Below, in pieces: positions 12,677-23,840 of a stretch of DNA of 64,000 bases (position 1 is the first letter of the stretch; every line of letters starts with the position of its first letter). Below the pieces are notes generated by a model. That model had not been told where the DNA came from and ran no database searches. It worked only from the letters and a program-made list of their open reading frames with translations. This stretch comes from Costus lasius (lineage: Eukaryota; Streptophyta; Magnoliopsida; Zingiberales; Costaceae), in the NCBI GenBank assembly GCA_027563935.2, contig CM050447.1, positions 19,298,001 to 19,362,000 of the forward strand. The letters run 5' to 3'. Both the position numbers and the translations under genes were made by a program.

Positions 12677-15600
12677 ATGGATCCACCGAGAAGAAGAAGG
12701 ACAAACAGAAATGAACCTGCTAATGTAGAGTTAGCAGCAGCCATAGCACAAGCCATGCACGATTCAGCCGCGAATGCTAAACTCACAGAATTACAAAAGC
12801 ATGGTCCAGGACCTTTCCGAAGAACTACAGATCCGGCTGAAGCTGAAGAGTGGTTAAGATTAGTAGAAAAAGCCTTCGAGTTAGTGGTGTGCACAGATGA
12901 GAATAAGATAAGATTTGTTAGTCATCTTCTGCGTGGGGATGCGAATGCTTGGTGGAGTAATTACAAAAGAAGTTTGCCTGCTGACGCTAGAATCACATGG
13001 CTCCAGTTCACTGAGGTTTTCTTAGGTCAGTATTTTCCTAATTCTGTGCGGACCACCAAATTACAAGAATTTCTCAGTTTATCTCAGGGAGAGATGTCTG
13101 TTGCTGAGTATGATAAGAGTTTTAATAATCTGGCTCGCTTTGCTTCTGAGTGGGTTGCTAAACCAGAGAAATGAGCTAGGTTGTTTGAGAAAGGCTTGCA
13201 CCCTAATTTGAGGTCGTGGGTTTCTGTATTTGAATTGCCCACGCATGCAGAGGTTTTGGGGAAAGCCCGTTGGGCTGAGCTAAATATTGAATTGATGGCT
13301 CAGGAAGTTAATACCAAGAGAACTGTTGGTGATAAAGCTGCAAGCAGCAGTGGGTCGAGAGATAAAGAGCAAGTACCTTTCAAAAGGTTCAAGTCACCTC
13401 CTGGGAGAAGTAAAACTTCTCAGGCTTAGGTGGGGCAGATCATCATCAGATTCCTCTACCCAGGTTTACTGTAAGTTTTGTGGAGATACCAGACATGTCT
13501 CTACAGATTTTCCAAAAGGAGAAGTAGTTTGTTTTTATTATAAAAAAGTCTGGTCATTATAAGAGTGATTGCCCAAAAAGAGATCAGTCTTCCAGTAAGG
13601 GCAAGGTTTATGTTGTTTCTAAGCAAGAGGCCCAAGAATCTGATGCTGTCATTCAAGGTACAATTTATGTTTTTGGTATACCTGCTAATGCTTTATTTGA
13701 TATGGGTGCTACTCACTCTTTCATTGCATCACATTTTGCAAGTAGATTAGAGATACAACCTTCTTTGCTCAAGAGTAATTTATCAGTTGAAACTCCTTTG
13801 GGTACATTAGTAGGGGCATAGTTTGTTTTCAAAACTTGTGAAATTGTTATAAATAACTATTGCTATGACCATGATCTAATTGTTCTTGACCTGCTTGATT
13901 TTGATGTGATTTTGAGGATGGATTGGTTGACTTATTTTGATGCTAAAGTTGACTGCCCGGCTAGAGTTATCATTTTATCTCCTCAAAATAATCTTAAGGT
14001 GGTATTTCGAGGTTTAACTAGAGACCAGTTACCTCTTGTTTCGACTATTTAGGCTACTCAGCTTTTGAGGTCAGGTTGTTGTGCTTTTCTTGCTTATATT
14101 TCTGAAAAGAATAATACTGATGTTAAATTGGAAGCTATTCTTGTTGTTAAGGAATTTCCTGATGTTTTCCAAGATGATTTTCTTGGTCTTCCTCCCTTTA
14201 GAGAGATGGATTCCATTTTAGATTTACAACCAGGGACCAACCCAATTTCTAAGGTACCTTATAGAATGGCTTCTAAAGAGTTAGAGAAGTTGAAGAAGAA
14301 ACTCCAAGAATTATTAGACAAGGGCTTGATTCGCCCAAGTGTCTCACCCTGGGGAGCCCCAGTTCTCTTTGTTAAAAAGAAAGATGGGTCGATGAGGCTG
14401 TGTATTGATTAGAGGCAACTTAATCAAGTGACTATTAAAAATAAGTACCCTTTACCTAGAATTGATGATTTATTTGATCAGTTACAGAATACGCAGGTTT
14501 ATTCAAAGATTGATTTAAGGTATGGGTATCATCAATTGAGATCAAAGATTCAGATATCAGTAAGACAACTTTTAGAACAAGGTATGGGCACTATGAATTT
14601 TTCGTCATGCCGTTTGGATTGACAAATGCTCCTGTTGTTTTTATGAATTTGATAAATAGTATTTTTCATGAGTATTTGGATAAATGTGTTATAGTGTTTA
14701 TTGATGATATATTAATTTATTCTAAGTCTCATGAGGAATATGAACATCACCTAAGGATGGTCTTGCAAGTTCTGCAAAAGGAGAAACTATATGCTAAGTT
14801 GAGTAAATGTGGTTTTTGGCTTGATGAAGTAGTTTTTCTTGGACACGTTATTTCAGGGAAAGAAATTTCAGTGGACCCAAAGAAAATTGATGTTGTACTT
14901 AATTGGTCTCAGCCTACTAATGTTTCTGAGGTTAGAAGTTTTCTTGGTTTAGCTGGTTATTACAGAAAATTTGTTGAAGGGTTTTCTAAGTTAGTCTTAC
15001 CATTGACTAGACTTACACAGAAAAATATTAAATTTGTTTGGGATGATAATTGTGAGAAGAGTTTTCAAGAGTTAAAGGTGAGATTAACTAGTGCACCAGT
15101 TTTAACCTTACCTAGTGGTAGTGATGGATTTGTGATTTATAGTGATGCTTTGTATCAAGGATTGGATTGTGTTTTGATGCAACACCATAAGGTTGTAGCT
15201 TATGCTTCCAGACAGTTGAAAGTTCATGAGAGAAACTATCCTACGCATGATTTGGAATTAGCTACTATAATATTTGCATTAAAAATATGGCGTCATTATC
15301 TATATGGAAATACCTTTGAAATTTTTACAGATCATAAGAGTCTTAAAAAATATCTTTTCACAAAAGGATTTAAACATGAGACAAAGAAGATGGATGGATT
15401 ACTTAAAAGATTATGATTGTGATATTAAATATCATCCTCGTAAGGCTAATGTGGTTGCAGATGCCCTTAGTAGAAAGTCCATAAGTCATCTAGCTCACCT
15501 CTGACTTTCTCATTCAAAGATGATTTCAGAGTTTGCAGATTTAACTTAACACCTCTTGTAGATTTAACTTTAACACCTCTCAGTTATACACCTCATAGTT

Positions 15601-16968
15601 TGGTAGTTTGCTTGATGGCCAGATCGGTTTTAGTTGATGAAATAAAAGAAGCACATCTTAGTTATCCAGTATTTCAGGCAAATAAGAATAAACCAGAATT
15701 TCAAGTCAGACCGGATGGTGTAATTGTTTATGATAATCGTTTGTGTGTGCCTAATAATGTTGAACATAAGAGGAAATTATTACAGGAATCTCATAATTCT
15801 AAATTTTCAATTCATCCAGGAAGTACAAAGATGTATAGAGATTTAAAAGTAAATTACTGGTGGCCTGATATAAAAAAAGAAATTGCTGAATTTGTGGCTA
15901 AATGTTTAGTGTATCAGCAAGTTAAAATTGAACATCAAAAACCTACTAGAAAATTATAAAGTTTACCAATTCCTGAATGAAAATGGGATAATATAACTCT
16001 AGACTTTGTCTCTAGTTTACCTGTGACTCAAGGTGGGTTTGATTCTATTTGGGTGATTATTGATAGATTGAAAAAATTAGCTCAGTTTCTTCTTGTTAAG
16101 AAAAATTTTCCCTTGAGTAAGTTAGCTGATATTTTATGTTAAAGTTATGGTTAGCAGGCATGGTATTCCGCTTAGTATTATTTCTGATAGAGATTCTCGT
16201 TTCACTTCTAAGTTTTGGGGAGCTTTGCAGAAAGCTTTGGGTACTAAATTGAGTTTCAGTACAGCTTTTCATCCTCAGACTGATGGTCAGTCTGAAAGAA
16301 CTATTCAAACTTTAGAAGATTTACTTAGAGCTTGTGCTTTAGATATGAAATCTTCTTTGGATAAGCATCTTCATTTAGCAGAGTTTTCTTATAATAATAC
16401 TTTTCATTCTAGAATTCAAATTGCACCGTTTGAAGCCTTGTATGGAAGGAAGTGTAGATCACCTATTTATTGGAATGAAGTAGGAGAAAAATTTTCTGTT
16501 GGTCCTGAGATGATTCAGAAGGATGTTGAAATTGTTAAGCAGATTACACAAAAATTATTAACTGCTCAGAGTAGACAGAAAAGTTATGTAGATAAAAGAA
16601 GAAGAGAGTTGGAATTTGAAGTTGGGGATCATGTATTTTTAAAGGTTTCACCAGTTAAGGGTATTTTGAGGTTTGGAAAGAAAGGAAAGTTGACACCCAA
16701 GTTTATTGGTCCTTTTGAGATTTTGCAGTGTGTGGGGGTGGTAGCTTACAAATTAGCTTTGTCTCCTTCTCTATCTCATGTGCATAATGTTTTTCATGTA
16801 TCTATGCTTAGGAAGTATACCCCAGATCCAATTCATATTCTGTCTTCTCAGTCTATTCAAGTTCAAGATGATGTGTCTTATGTAGAACATCCAGATAAAA
16901 TTTTGGAAAGGAAAGATTATGTGCTCAGAAATAGAGTTATTCCTTGGGTTAAGGTGCAGTCAACTTAG
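12677..16968 (+). pseudogene. Remains of gag-pol of the Tekay-like element
   Basis: Gag starts at ATG 12677 and shows the retrotransposon gag domain (residues about 45-165), broken by TGA at 13172-13174 and continuing from about 13181. A zinc-knuckle remnant near 13470 has lost its last cysteine. The protease motif near 13700 reads DMG in place of the expected DTG or DSG. Reverse transcriptase spans about 14300-14790, with FIDDIL as the catalytic box at about 14700; it is interrupted by TAG at 14410-14412 and a frameshift near 14560-14600. RNase H (about 15120-15420) keeps YSDA and TDHKSLK. The integrase zinc finger (about 15790-15940) has lost one cysteine, and its catalytic core is split by stops at 15958-15960 and near 16140. 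A C-terminal region follows to 16968 with only a vestige of a chromodomain. The element cannot encode its own enzymes. Confidence 0.88.
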
Positions 16969-17020
16969 GAACTTGAAAGCAAAATTTGAGATCAGTATCC
17001 TTCTCTTTTTGAAGACTCCA

Positions 17021-19379
17021 TGATAATTTTGTGATTTTGTTTTGAAATTTTTCTTGATTTTTTAAGTATGTTTTTGGAATTAATACAGTATTTTCAGTAT
17101 TTTCAATATTTTAATAAAAAAATAGAAATTGCCAGAATCGATCGCACGACACACCGTTTGACGCATTAAGTCGCAACCGCCACACTATCAGGCGGGTTGC
17201 TAAAGGAAACGGGTTTCATATTGAAAACCCAAAATTGTTGTATTTTTAGGGCAAAACCAGTTCGCCTCCCTCTTCTTCCAGCAATCGAGTCTTTGGCTCG
17301 ATTCGTTGATTTTGCGGGGCAAATTACGGGTTTTTAAGCACAGGAAGTTATGTAACCTTCCCATCGTGCTTCCGGAACTTCCAGTGGTAGATTTGGTCTT
17401 GAGGAGCGTCGTTGGAAGCCGTGGGAGAGATCGCTTGAAAGCTACGCCACCGCCTGTGATTTCATCGTCGACTGAAGCCCGCGAAGCCTCAGTTCTTCGT
17501 CCACGGCATCTACCCAACGCTGCTCTAGGTATTCCACTATTCTTGACATTTTTGTCGAGTTTTATCGTGGTTTGGTTTCGAGCGGTGGTGACGCCGCCAC
17601 ATGATTTATTCTCGATTTGCCGGAGAACTTTGGACAGTGACCAAAGCTCGCCGCGAATGGCTGGGATCTTCGACCTCCTACTAATTTCGGATCTGGAAAT
17701 TATGGAGGAGATTGGAGGTTCGGCGTGCGCTGAATTTCTCACCGGCGACATCGAGAGCTTTGGCTCCGGCGGCTATGGGTGGCGGAAATCAGTAGCGCCG
17801 CTTGTTGTTTTAATTAAAGAAAAATCGGATTCGACCGGCTTAATTTGGAATTGAACTGGATGATTTTGGGGGCTGAGTCAGAATTCGATTTGAGCTGGGC
17901 CAACAGTTTGACCAGTTCAATTTCTATTTCGACCTAGTATTAGTATTTGGACCGGTTCAGTGAGATTTCTGTGGAATCTCGGCCAGTTCAGGTAGGCGTT
18001 GGAAAGCTCTTTCAATTGCTTATCCATTGGTATAGGTTTTGTATATTGTTGATTTGTGTATTAGAAGTAATTTAAGGTCAAAGTGTTCAGTTCAATGAAT
18101 TCAATTTGATTCAGGCTTAATTCTAATTGGTTCAATGGAATTCTGGCCAGTTCAGTAGGTTTGTGGTTTGGTTCTTGGAACCAGAATCTAATCAGAAGTT
18201 TTTAAAGGTTAATTAGGGGTCTAAATAGTTTTCTCTGAGCATTGGGTTAGTATTTATTTGGTTTTTACATGTTATATAACAGACTTTCTGAACATACTTG
18301 AATCTGGGATTATTTGGCTTTGTCTTTAGACATCCTCAAGTTTGTAAGTTCTCAAACCAAGATCAATTGTTGTATATTTCCTTTCAATTATTTCAAGTTA
18401 AAACAGCATGATCATGAACATCTACTTGTATACAGCTTTGATATAGTTTCTTTTAGGAGATGCTATTTTATTATTCATTAATATGTGCATACCAGTTTAT
18501 ATCCGGGGTTCAATCAATGCATGCTTTGAACTCGTGGCACACTGTGGCGAGTGTTCACCACCTGCGGGTGCGGTTTAGGGTGATGACACACAAGCTAAAC
18601 TAGTGAACCAGAAAACCAGTTGTATGCTTAACAGATTGTGATATGTATTTGATTTAGTTATACAGTTTATTGTTTATTCAGTTATATCAGTTATTCAGAT
18701 ATATAGTTTATTATTTATTCAGTTATATTAGTTATTCAGATATATAGTTTGTTGTTTGTTCAATTAGATTAGCTTCAAATGTCATATTAAGATTCATTCT
18801 AGTTAATTAGTTCATTCAGTTATACATGTTCTTATGAACCATACAGATGATCTGTAGTAATCCACCTTTACTGTGCAAGAGATTGATCATATCTGAATAT
18901 GTGTTATTCTTTGCTCATTGTAATCCTTGCATATCATGATAGTATTTATAAAGAAATTATTTAACAGCTTTCCTTATTAGCTCCTTGATTTTATCACCCC
19001 TATTCTTCATAAGTGATTTCTCCTTTATTTTGGAGAGAGGCTTATTCGACATTAATGCTGACCTGCGAGGGCTTTTGTTGTAGATCCTTCTTAAGATAAT
19101 TCAAGATCTTTAGCTAATCCCCAGAAATGTTCATACGTTTGACTCTAAAGGTGGTCCAGTTCCATGCTCGTAGTGTTTTTAGTTTATATAATTTGATTTT
19201 AAATTTCAATGTAATAATGAAGTATAGAGTTAAAGTGAAATATTTGTGTTTAATTCTCGTAATAAATAAATAAAGATTGGAGTGTTTTCTTTCATGTTTG
19301 AGAGAAAATTCAATCAAATATACTTGTGAAATATTTATAAATTCCAGTTTTTTCGCATTAAGAAAACTGGATCGTAACA
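17021..19379 (+). repeat. Right LTR of the Tekay-like element, 5' end deleted
   Basis: It aligns with the left LTR from the sequence TGATAATTTTGTGATTTTG (10232 in the left copy) to the terminal GTAACA. The first 21 bp of the LTR and the polypurine tract are absent: coding sequence for the polyprotein C-terminus runs straight into LTR position 22. The two LTRs differ by scattered substitutions and small indels, so the insertion is not recent. Confidence 0.85.
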
Positions 19380-19783
19380 CGGCATTATGTTGCCTTTCGT
19401 TGAAGATCTTGGGGCTCTTGAAGACTATACCGGCTCTCCTTTCCTGCCTTCAGACTCGGATATGCTGCTTGACTCCCCTGAGCATGATGACAAAGGTAAA
19501 TTACTCATCCCTTTCTTGGTAGACTAGACTGATCCATCTTTTTAACATTCTTATTTTTTGCCGCTATGTTGTGCATTTCTCATTATGTTTGTGTTCCGAA
19601 TAAGACTTCCATATAAATGCTTTATGAAATCGTTGTCTCTTTAAAGGTTGTAGCAGTCATGAAGTTGCTCCAATGCTTTGCTCTCTAAGTTTTTACCCAC
19701 TGTTAAGTTGTTTTACAGTTGAGGAGTACTTTGCCGATGCCATGGCGGTGACATCCTCTCAACCCAGTGAAGAGAAATTTTAG

Positions 19784-20205
19784 AGAACTGGTTTATTGGG
19801 TTATATACTGCTGGCTTGCAGTTCGCAAGACTTCAATGCCACTGCGCACATGCATTCAACTGCTATATTTTTGCAGCCTATATTAATAATTTCGTTATTT
19901 AAGGCGAAACATGAAATTTTGTATTTAAATCAAATAACCTGAGTAATATTTTCGTTGCTGTCATGAGCGGCAATAACTTGTTAATTATCATTTACTCATT
20001 TAGTATATGTTTCTATTTTATTGTGTCAAAACTTCAAAGAATATACACCACTCTTACGCAACATTTGGTAATACAGTGTATATATCTTCAATAATACATA
20101 TATATACTACTTAGTGAGAAAATTGATACATTAGAAATTACACAAATCCATGTGTTCTTTGATTAATCTTTACACATTGCTAGACGCACAGAAGGCTTAC
20201 AACTA
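19784..20205. other. No gene recognised; AT-rich
   Basis: Probable 3' untranslated and intergenic sequence after the stop at 19783, including gttgccactgcgcacatg-like mixed sequence and AT-rich DNA up to the start of the inverted duplication. I see nothing else. Confidence 0.5.
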
Positions 20206-20214
20206 CAATCAGCA

Positions 20215-20856
20215 TCAGGTTTGAGAGATACTTGAAGATGAAGTCGGCCTCCCGATGGCGAAGCAAACACCGCCACCAGGGTGCTTGCGAAAGGCCCACG
20301 CCTCGACCTCGTCTCCGGGCTTGAGGCAGCTCCATGCCCGGAACACCTTCATCTCGTTCCCCTTGATCACGGTGCCCCTGCTGCCGTCCCAGCGCGTCAT
20401 CTTCAGGTAGCACTGGAGTCCGCACCGCGTGAACACCGTCACCTCCAGTCCGCCGTGCATCCTCCCCACCTCCTTCGACTCCCTCGGCCTCTTAATTCTC
20501 TCCTCCGGCGCATCAGTCGGAGCCGCCGCGAGTTGACCGGGCCTTTTCCTCTTCCCGCTGCCGCAGTCCACGAGGTTAGCGGCGGCCCTCTCGGCCTCCG
20601 ACAGCAACGGGAGGAGGTTGGTATGGACGGAATCGAGGGGAAGGAAGAAGCGGTTCTGCTGTGGGTCTAGATCGGACTTCTTGATGCTCTTGCTAGCCAC
20701 GAAAACGGCGGCACTGTCGGTTCCGTGCCTCTCCAGGTGGGATACCCACTTCGGGACTGCCCGGGGGCGAAGGTGGATGTTTACGCCGGACGGCTTCTTG
20801 CTTGGCCCTGCTGCCGCGTCTTCGCCGCTGCTGCGCTCGGACGATGAGGATACCAT
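20215..20856 (-). CDS. B3 domain protein, DUF313 type, left copy
   Basis: A single-exon gene of 213 residues. I start at the ATG at 20854-20856 (MVSSSSERSS) because the right copy has the equivalent ATG and only that start is shared; an in-frame upstream extension is not conserved. The family signature is present: a segment SDLDPQQNRFFLPLD near residues 61-75, a basic stretch GKRKRPG and KRPRESKE near the middle, then a C-terminal B3-like core with CYLKMTRW, GTVIKGNEMKVF, LKPGDEVEAWAFR and a final FAIGRP. Plant DUF313/REM-like B3 proteins are nuclear and bind DNA or are degenerate relatives; the target of this one is unknown. It differs from the right copy at about 17 of 213 residues. Base composition is far more GC-rich than the flanks. 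Divergent transcription from a shared 1.1-kb region is implied. Confidence 0.88.
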   Translation of the reverse strand: MVSSSSERSSGEDAAAGPSKKPSGVNIHLRPRAVPKWVSHLERHGTDSAAVFVASKSIKKSDLDPQQNRFFLPLDSVHTNLLPLLSEAERAAANLVDCGSGKRKRPGQLAAAPTDAPEERIKRPRESKEVGRMHGGLEVTVFTRCGLQCYLKMTRWDGSRGTVIKGNEMKVFRAWSCLKPGDEVEAWAFRKHPGGGVCFAIGRPTSSSSISQT

Positions 20857-20928
20857 ACTTGCACGTTGCACCGTCGTCACTTGGTTTGGAGCAAATGAGA
20901 AAGGAGAAGAGCAAATGCTGTTGCCTTG

Positions 20929-20936
20929 TATATATA
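20929..20936 (-). promoter_or_regulatory. TATA box of the left B3 gene
   Basis: TATATATA on the minus strand, about 73 bp upstream of the ATG, in a context (cacctatatatacaaggc) identical in the right copy. Conservation in both arms and spacing make it the probable core promoter. Confidence 0.6.
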
Positions 20937-21076
20937 GGTGTTGATGTCGGGTCGAAACACGAAATTTGAAATTAAACCTAGTTTCATTCCGACTCCGACT
21001 CCTAATCGACGTTCTCCAAATTTTCATCGTATACAGGGATTTTGGATTTCCACATTTCGACTCCTAATCAAATTGG

Positions 21077-21720
21077 AGTTCTTAATTAGTAGTATGTGAT
21101 GCGAGGTGAACCCAATGGTAATTTCATCATTATTGAAGTTTAAATATATAAAGATATAATCACAAATAAAAATATATAACAACAACTGTAACAATCGTAT
21201 TAAAATAAATAGAGAGCGGGTTTCAATTGCAAAAATACACGGGTCAATATATGGTCAACGCAAGTGAAAAGCTCTTCCTACCCTTGCGCTGCTGTGCATT
21301 GCGGTTGCGCGCCTGCCCCTGGAAGAAGAATCGGAAAAAAATCCCCCCACGAAAGAAGAATCGAAAAAAAATTTCTAGGAAAAGGGTTCAAATCAATCCT
21401 TAAATACTGCTTTGAGATTCGTGTGAGTCTTAAAAGTATGCATTTAGATTAGTGAAAATTAAATCACAATTACAAAATACCCGTTTGTGAAAAATAATTT
21501 GTAGGCAAGGTCCTTGCCGAAATCTAGACAAAGTTATATTTCTATTGTTCATCTCTTACAATATCTGAATCTTTAAGATTCATATTTTTGAACCGATTAG
21601 TGATTAAGCCGCGCGTATGAACTTGATTTGCTATAACAATAAGATCCTGATATGATCAACACAAGTGACGAATCTGTCTCACTCGAAGATCAAGAACTTG
21701 ATTTGCTATAACAATAAGAT
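21077..21720. other. Spacer between the inverted B3 copies
   Basis: Unique sequence between the two arms and the outer promoter region of both genes. It holds a 29-bp direct repeat (gaacttgatttgctataac..., 21619-21647 and 21694-21722), whose second copy overlaps the start of the right arm. No gene is seen. The repeat may mark the rearrangement that formed the duplication. Confidence 0.6.
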
Positions 21721-21861
21721 CCAATTTGATTAGGAGTCGAAATGTGGAAATCCAAAATCCTTATATACGATGAAAATTTGGAGAACGTCGATTAGGAGTC
21801 GGAGTCGGAATTAAACTCAGGTTTAATTTCAGATTTCGTGTTTCTGCCCGACATCAACACC

Positions 21862-21869
21862 TATATATA
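21862..21869 (+). promoter_or_regulatory. TATA box of the right B3 gene
   Basis: TATATATA about 73 bp upstream of the ATG at 21942, in the same context as the left copy. Confidence 0.6.
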
Positions 21870-21941
21870 CAAGGCAACAGCATCCGCTCTTCTCCATTCT
21901 CATTTGCTCCAAACCAAGTGACGACGGTGCAACGTGCAACT

Positions 21942-22583
21942 ATGGTATCCTCATCGTCCGACCGCAGCAGCGGCGGAGACGCGGCAGCAGGGCCAAGAAA
22001 GAAACCGTCCGGCGTAAACATCCACCTCCGCCCCCGGGCGGTCCCGAAGTGGGTATCCCACCTGGAGGGGCACGGAACCGACGGTGCCGCCGTTTTCGTG
22101 GCTAGCAAGAGCATCAAGAAGTCCGATCTCGACCCACAGCAGAACCGCTTCTTCCTTCCCCTCGATTCCGTCTATACCAACCTCGTCCCGTTGCTGTCGG
22201 AGGCCGAGAGGGCCGCCGCTAACCTCGTGGACTGCGGCAGCGGGAAGAGGAAAAAGCCTGGTCAACTCGCGGCGGCTCCGATTGATGCGCCGGAGGAGAG
22301 ATTTAAGAGGCCGAGGGTGTCGAAGGAGGTGGGGAGGGCGCACGGCGGACTGGATGTGACGGTGTTCACGCGGTGCGGACTCCGTTGCTACCTGAAGATG
22401 ACGCGCTGGGACGGCAGCAAGGGCACCGTGATCAAGGGGGACGAGATGAAGGTGTTCCGGGCATGGAGCTGCCTCAAGCCCGGAGACGAGGTCGAGGCGT
22501 GGGCCTTTCGCAAGCACCCTGGTGGCGGTGTTTGCTTCGCCATCGGGAGGCCGACTTCATCTTCAAGTATCACTCAAACCTGA
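21942..22583 (+). CDS. B3 domain protein, DUF313 type, right copy
   Basis: A single-exon gene of 213 residues, start ATG 21942, stop TGA 22581-22583, the same length as the left copy with no indel. Motifs are as in that copy: SDLDPQQNRFFLPLD, a basic linker, CYLKMTRW, LKPGDEVEAWAFR and FAIGRP. Substitutions relative to the left copy are spread over the linker and N-terminus and mostly spare the C-terminal core, which suggests both are, or recently were, under constraint. The gene is intronless and GC-rich in AT-rich surroundings. It presumably acts in the nucleus as a DNA-binding protein; the role is unknown. Confidence 0.88.
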   Translation: MVSSSSDRSSGGDAAAGPRKKPSGVNIHLRPRAVPKWVSHLEGHGTDGAAVFVASKSIKKSDLDPQQNRFFLPLDSVYTNLVPLLSEAERAAANLVDCGSGKRKKPGQLAAAPIDAPEERFKRPRVSKEVGRAHGGLDVTVFTRCGLRCYLKMTRWDGSKGTVIKGDEMKVFRAWSCLKPGDEVEAWAFRKHPGGGVCFAIGRPTSSSSITQT

Positions 22584-22592
22584 TGCTGATTG

Positions 22593-23493
22593 AAGGAAAT
22601 ACGTTTGGTTTGGTGCAGCTGCGCTTTTATAATTATACTAATTGAAAAAGTGCTGTATAGAGTAATATTTTTAAAACAAAAGCTGAATAGTTTGGATGGA
22701 CTGTTCTGTTGTGCTGTGAAAAAAATTACTATTAAGCAAAATATTACATAGATTATACTTAAAACTATTGTTGAGGGCGTTCAAGAATATTGTGGTTACA
22801 ATATTTTTTGTCATGATAAATTAGTTAATGTAATTATAAATATTTAAGTTTGCTTTCCCTACATATATAAAAAAAATAAAATCACTAATTTTTTTACTAT
22901 ATCAAGATAAATTCAATCTAATTACAAATATAATACATAATGTTAATAATGTTTTATTTTTTTTAAATTTAAATAATACGATATTTGCATTTATAAATTT
23001 AATTAAATTATTATTTTACATTCCAATACTTTTGTTGTTAATATTTTTAACTTTTATTTGCAGATTTAGTTTTTAATGATTTATTTACTATTGTAAGGTA
23101 ATTATATTTAATTATGTATTTGTTAAATCAATATATATTTTTAACAAAAATGGCAATGCTAGTCAAATCACACTAGCTTGGTAACACAAGGATGTCATTG
23201 TAACGGCTTGAAGACAAAGATATATAACTCCATCAAAGACAAATTGCCAACAGCAAAATGAAAACACAGAAGAAATATTGTTTCAACAAGTACTTGTACT
23301 ACATTTTGATTCATTTCGATGAGAACATTGGGATGATTTGATATAATTTTCAGAAAGCAATCTAATTCTTTTACAAGGCACAAGCTCTAATTCTTAGACA
23401 ACAACAAAGGAGGTTCAAGAATGCACAGGTCCCAATGAAACTCAACAATTAGGGGAAATCAAAAGCTCTTAATTGCATATTTAATTGATGTAC
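22593..23493. other. No gene recognised; AT-rich
   Basis: AT-rich DNA with long runs of A and T. The open frame on the minus strand at 23195-23383 has no recognisable family and lies where the intron downstream of the RNase J exon would be; I do not call it. Confidence 0.5.
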
Positions 23494-23497
23494 TTAC

Positions 23498-23720
23498 TCT
23501 GGGAACATGATGCCTGCATCAATCAATATATAACGATCAAAGTTCCCTACAAGCATGCAATTCATTCCAATCTCTCCCAGAGCACCTATTGGGAGAACAC
23601 GGAGTGGTAGTCCCTCTAATCCTTCATAAAACTGTTCGAGCTTGCGCTGAACAGAGTCTTCCATACTTTTTCCCTGCACCTTCCATTCTTCTGGATCTTC
23701 TGCGTGGTGTTTTTGATCGG
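23498..23720 (-). pseudogene. Isolated RNase J exon (gene fragment)
   Basis: The minus strand reads through [35 protein letters not shown] and [10 protein letters not shown], the start of the metallo-beta-lactamase domain of plant RNase J, a chloroplast-targeted endo/exonuclease. The exon ends in a good donor (gtaagt, at 23497 downward); the 5' acceptor is probably one of two AG sites near 23710-23725. In the complete enzyme the next exon carries the HxHxDH metal-binding motif. I find neither that exon nor any other RNase J exon in the roughly 2.6 kb downstream on this strand. It is therefore a single-exon fragment, perhaps captured or left by a transposon. Boundaries are approximate. Confidence 0.7.
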
Positions 23721-23840
23721 TCGTCCAATGTCCAAAAAAATCTAAAACAAAATGGCGCCTAATGTATTTTTGAAGGAAAACATCTTTTAAATAGACATAA
23801 ACCCCATTTGGAGTTGAGTGACAACGAATCAGATACTCAC

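Larger units (their letters stand above)
10211..19379 (+). mobile_element. Ty3/gypsy LTR retrotransposon, Tekay-like chromovirus, decayed
   Basis: The order is LTR, primer-binding site, gag, protease, reverse transcriptase, RNase H, integrase, LTR. Long LTRs (over 2.3 kb), a start in TGTTATACCC and an end in GTAACA fit the Tekay/Del chromovirus type. The internal region has several in-frame stops and frameshifts, so no functional polyprotein is possible. The 5-bp flanks are TCGCA (10206-10210) and CGGCA (19380-19384), which agree at three of five bases, so the target-site duplication is eroded or doubtful. The polypurine tract and the first about 21 bp of the right LTR are missing, a deletion at the 3' internal junction. 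Confidence 0.9.
9481..19783 (+). pseudogene. 3' gene fragment split by a Tekay-type retrotransposon in its intron
   Basis: Three exon-like blocks fit one reading frame: about 9481-9775 (ends aggag before gtaag), 19406-19495 (after tttcgttgaag, ends caaag before gtaaa) and 19719-19783 (after ttttacag, stop TAG 19781-19783). Phases match across both junctions. The first carries the stretch LWKLNLSDLTTDLANLG; the second begins in phase with DLGALEDYTGSPFLPSDSD and the third with VEEYFADAM. The acidic, serine-rich C-terminus reminds me of plant TSL-kinase-interacting-protein-like proteins, but that is recollection and low confidence. No upstream exons are found between the DUF639 gene and 9481, so the N-terminal part is absent. 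The 9.2-kb retrotransposon lies wholly inside the first intron, in the same orientation. This may be a truncated duplicate or a pseudogene. Confidence 0.55.
20206..21076 (-). repeat. Left arm of a 0.87-kb inverted duplication (B3 gene)
   Basis: This arm is the reverse complement of 21721-22592. The homology starts at caatcagcatcag just 3' of the stop codon of the left gene and ends at ctcctaatcaaattgg. It includes coding sequence, 5' UTR and TATA box. A 644-bp unique spacer separates the arms. Confidence 0.9.
21721..22592 (+). repeat. Right arm of the 0.87-kb inverted duplication
   Basis: The partner of 20206-21076 in opposite orientation. It begins ccaatttgattaggag and ends with ctgatgctgattg nine bases after the stop codon of the right gene. 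Beyond this point the flanks of the two arms are unrelated. Confidence 0.9.

Noticed and set aside
20281..20944. Plus-strand frames opposite the left B3 gene
   Set aside because: Shadows of a GC-rich coding sequence; the minus frame has the family motifs and a conserved start.
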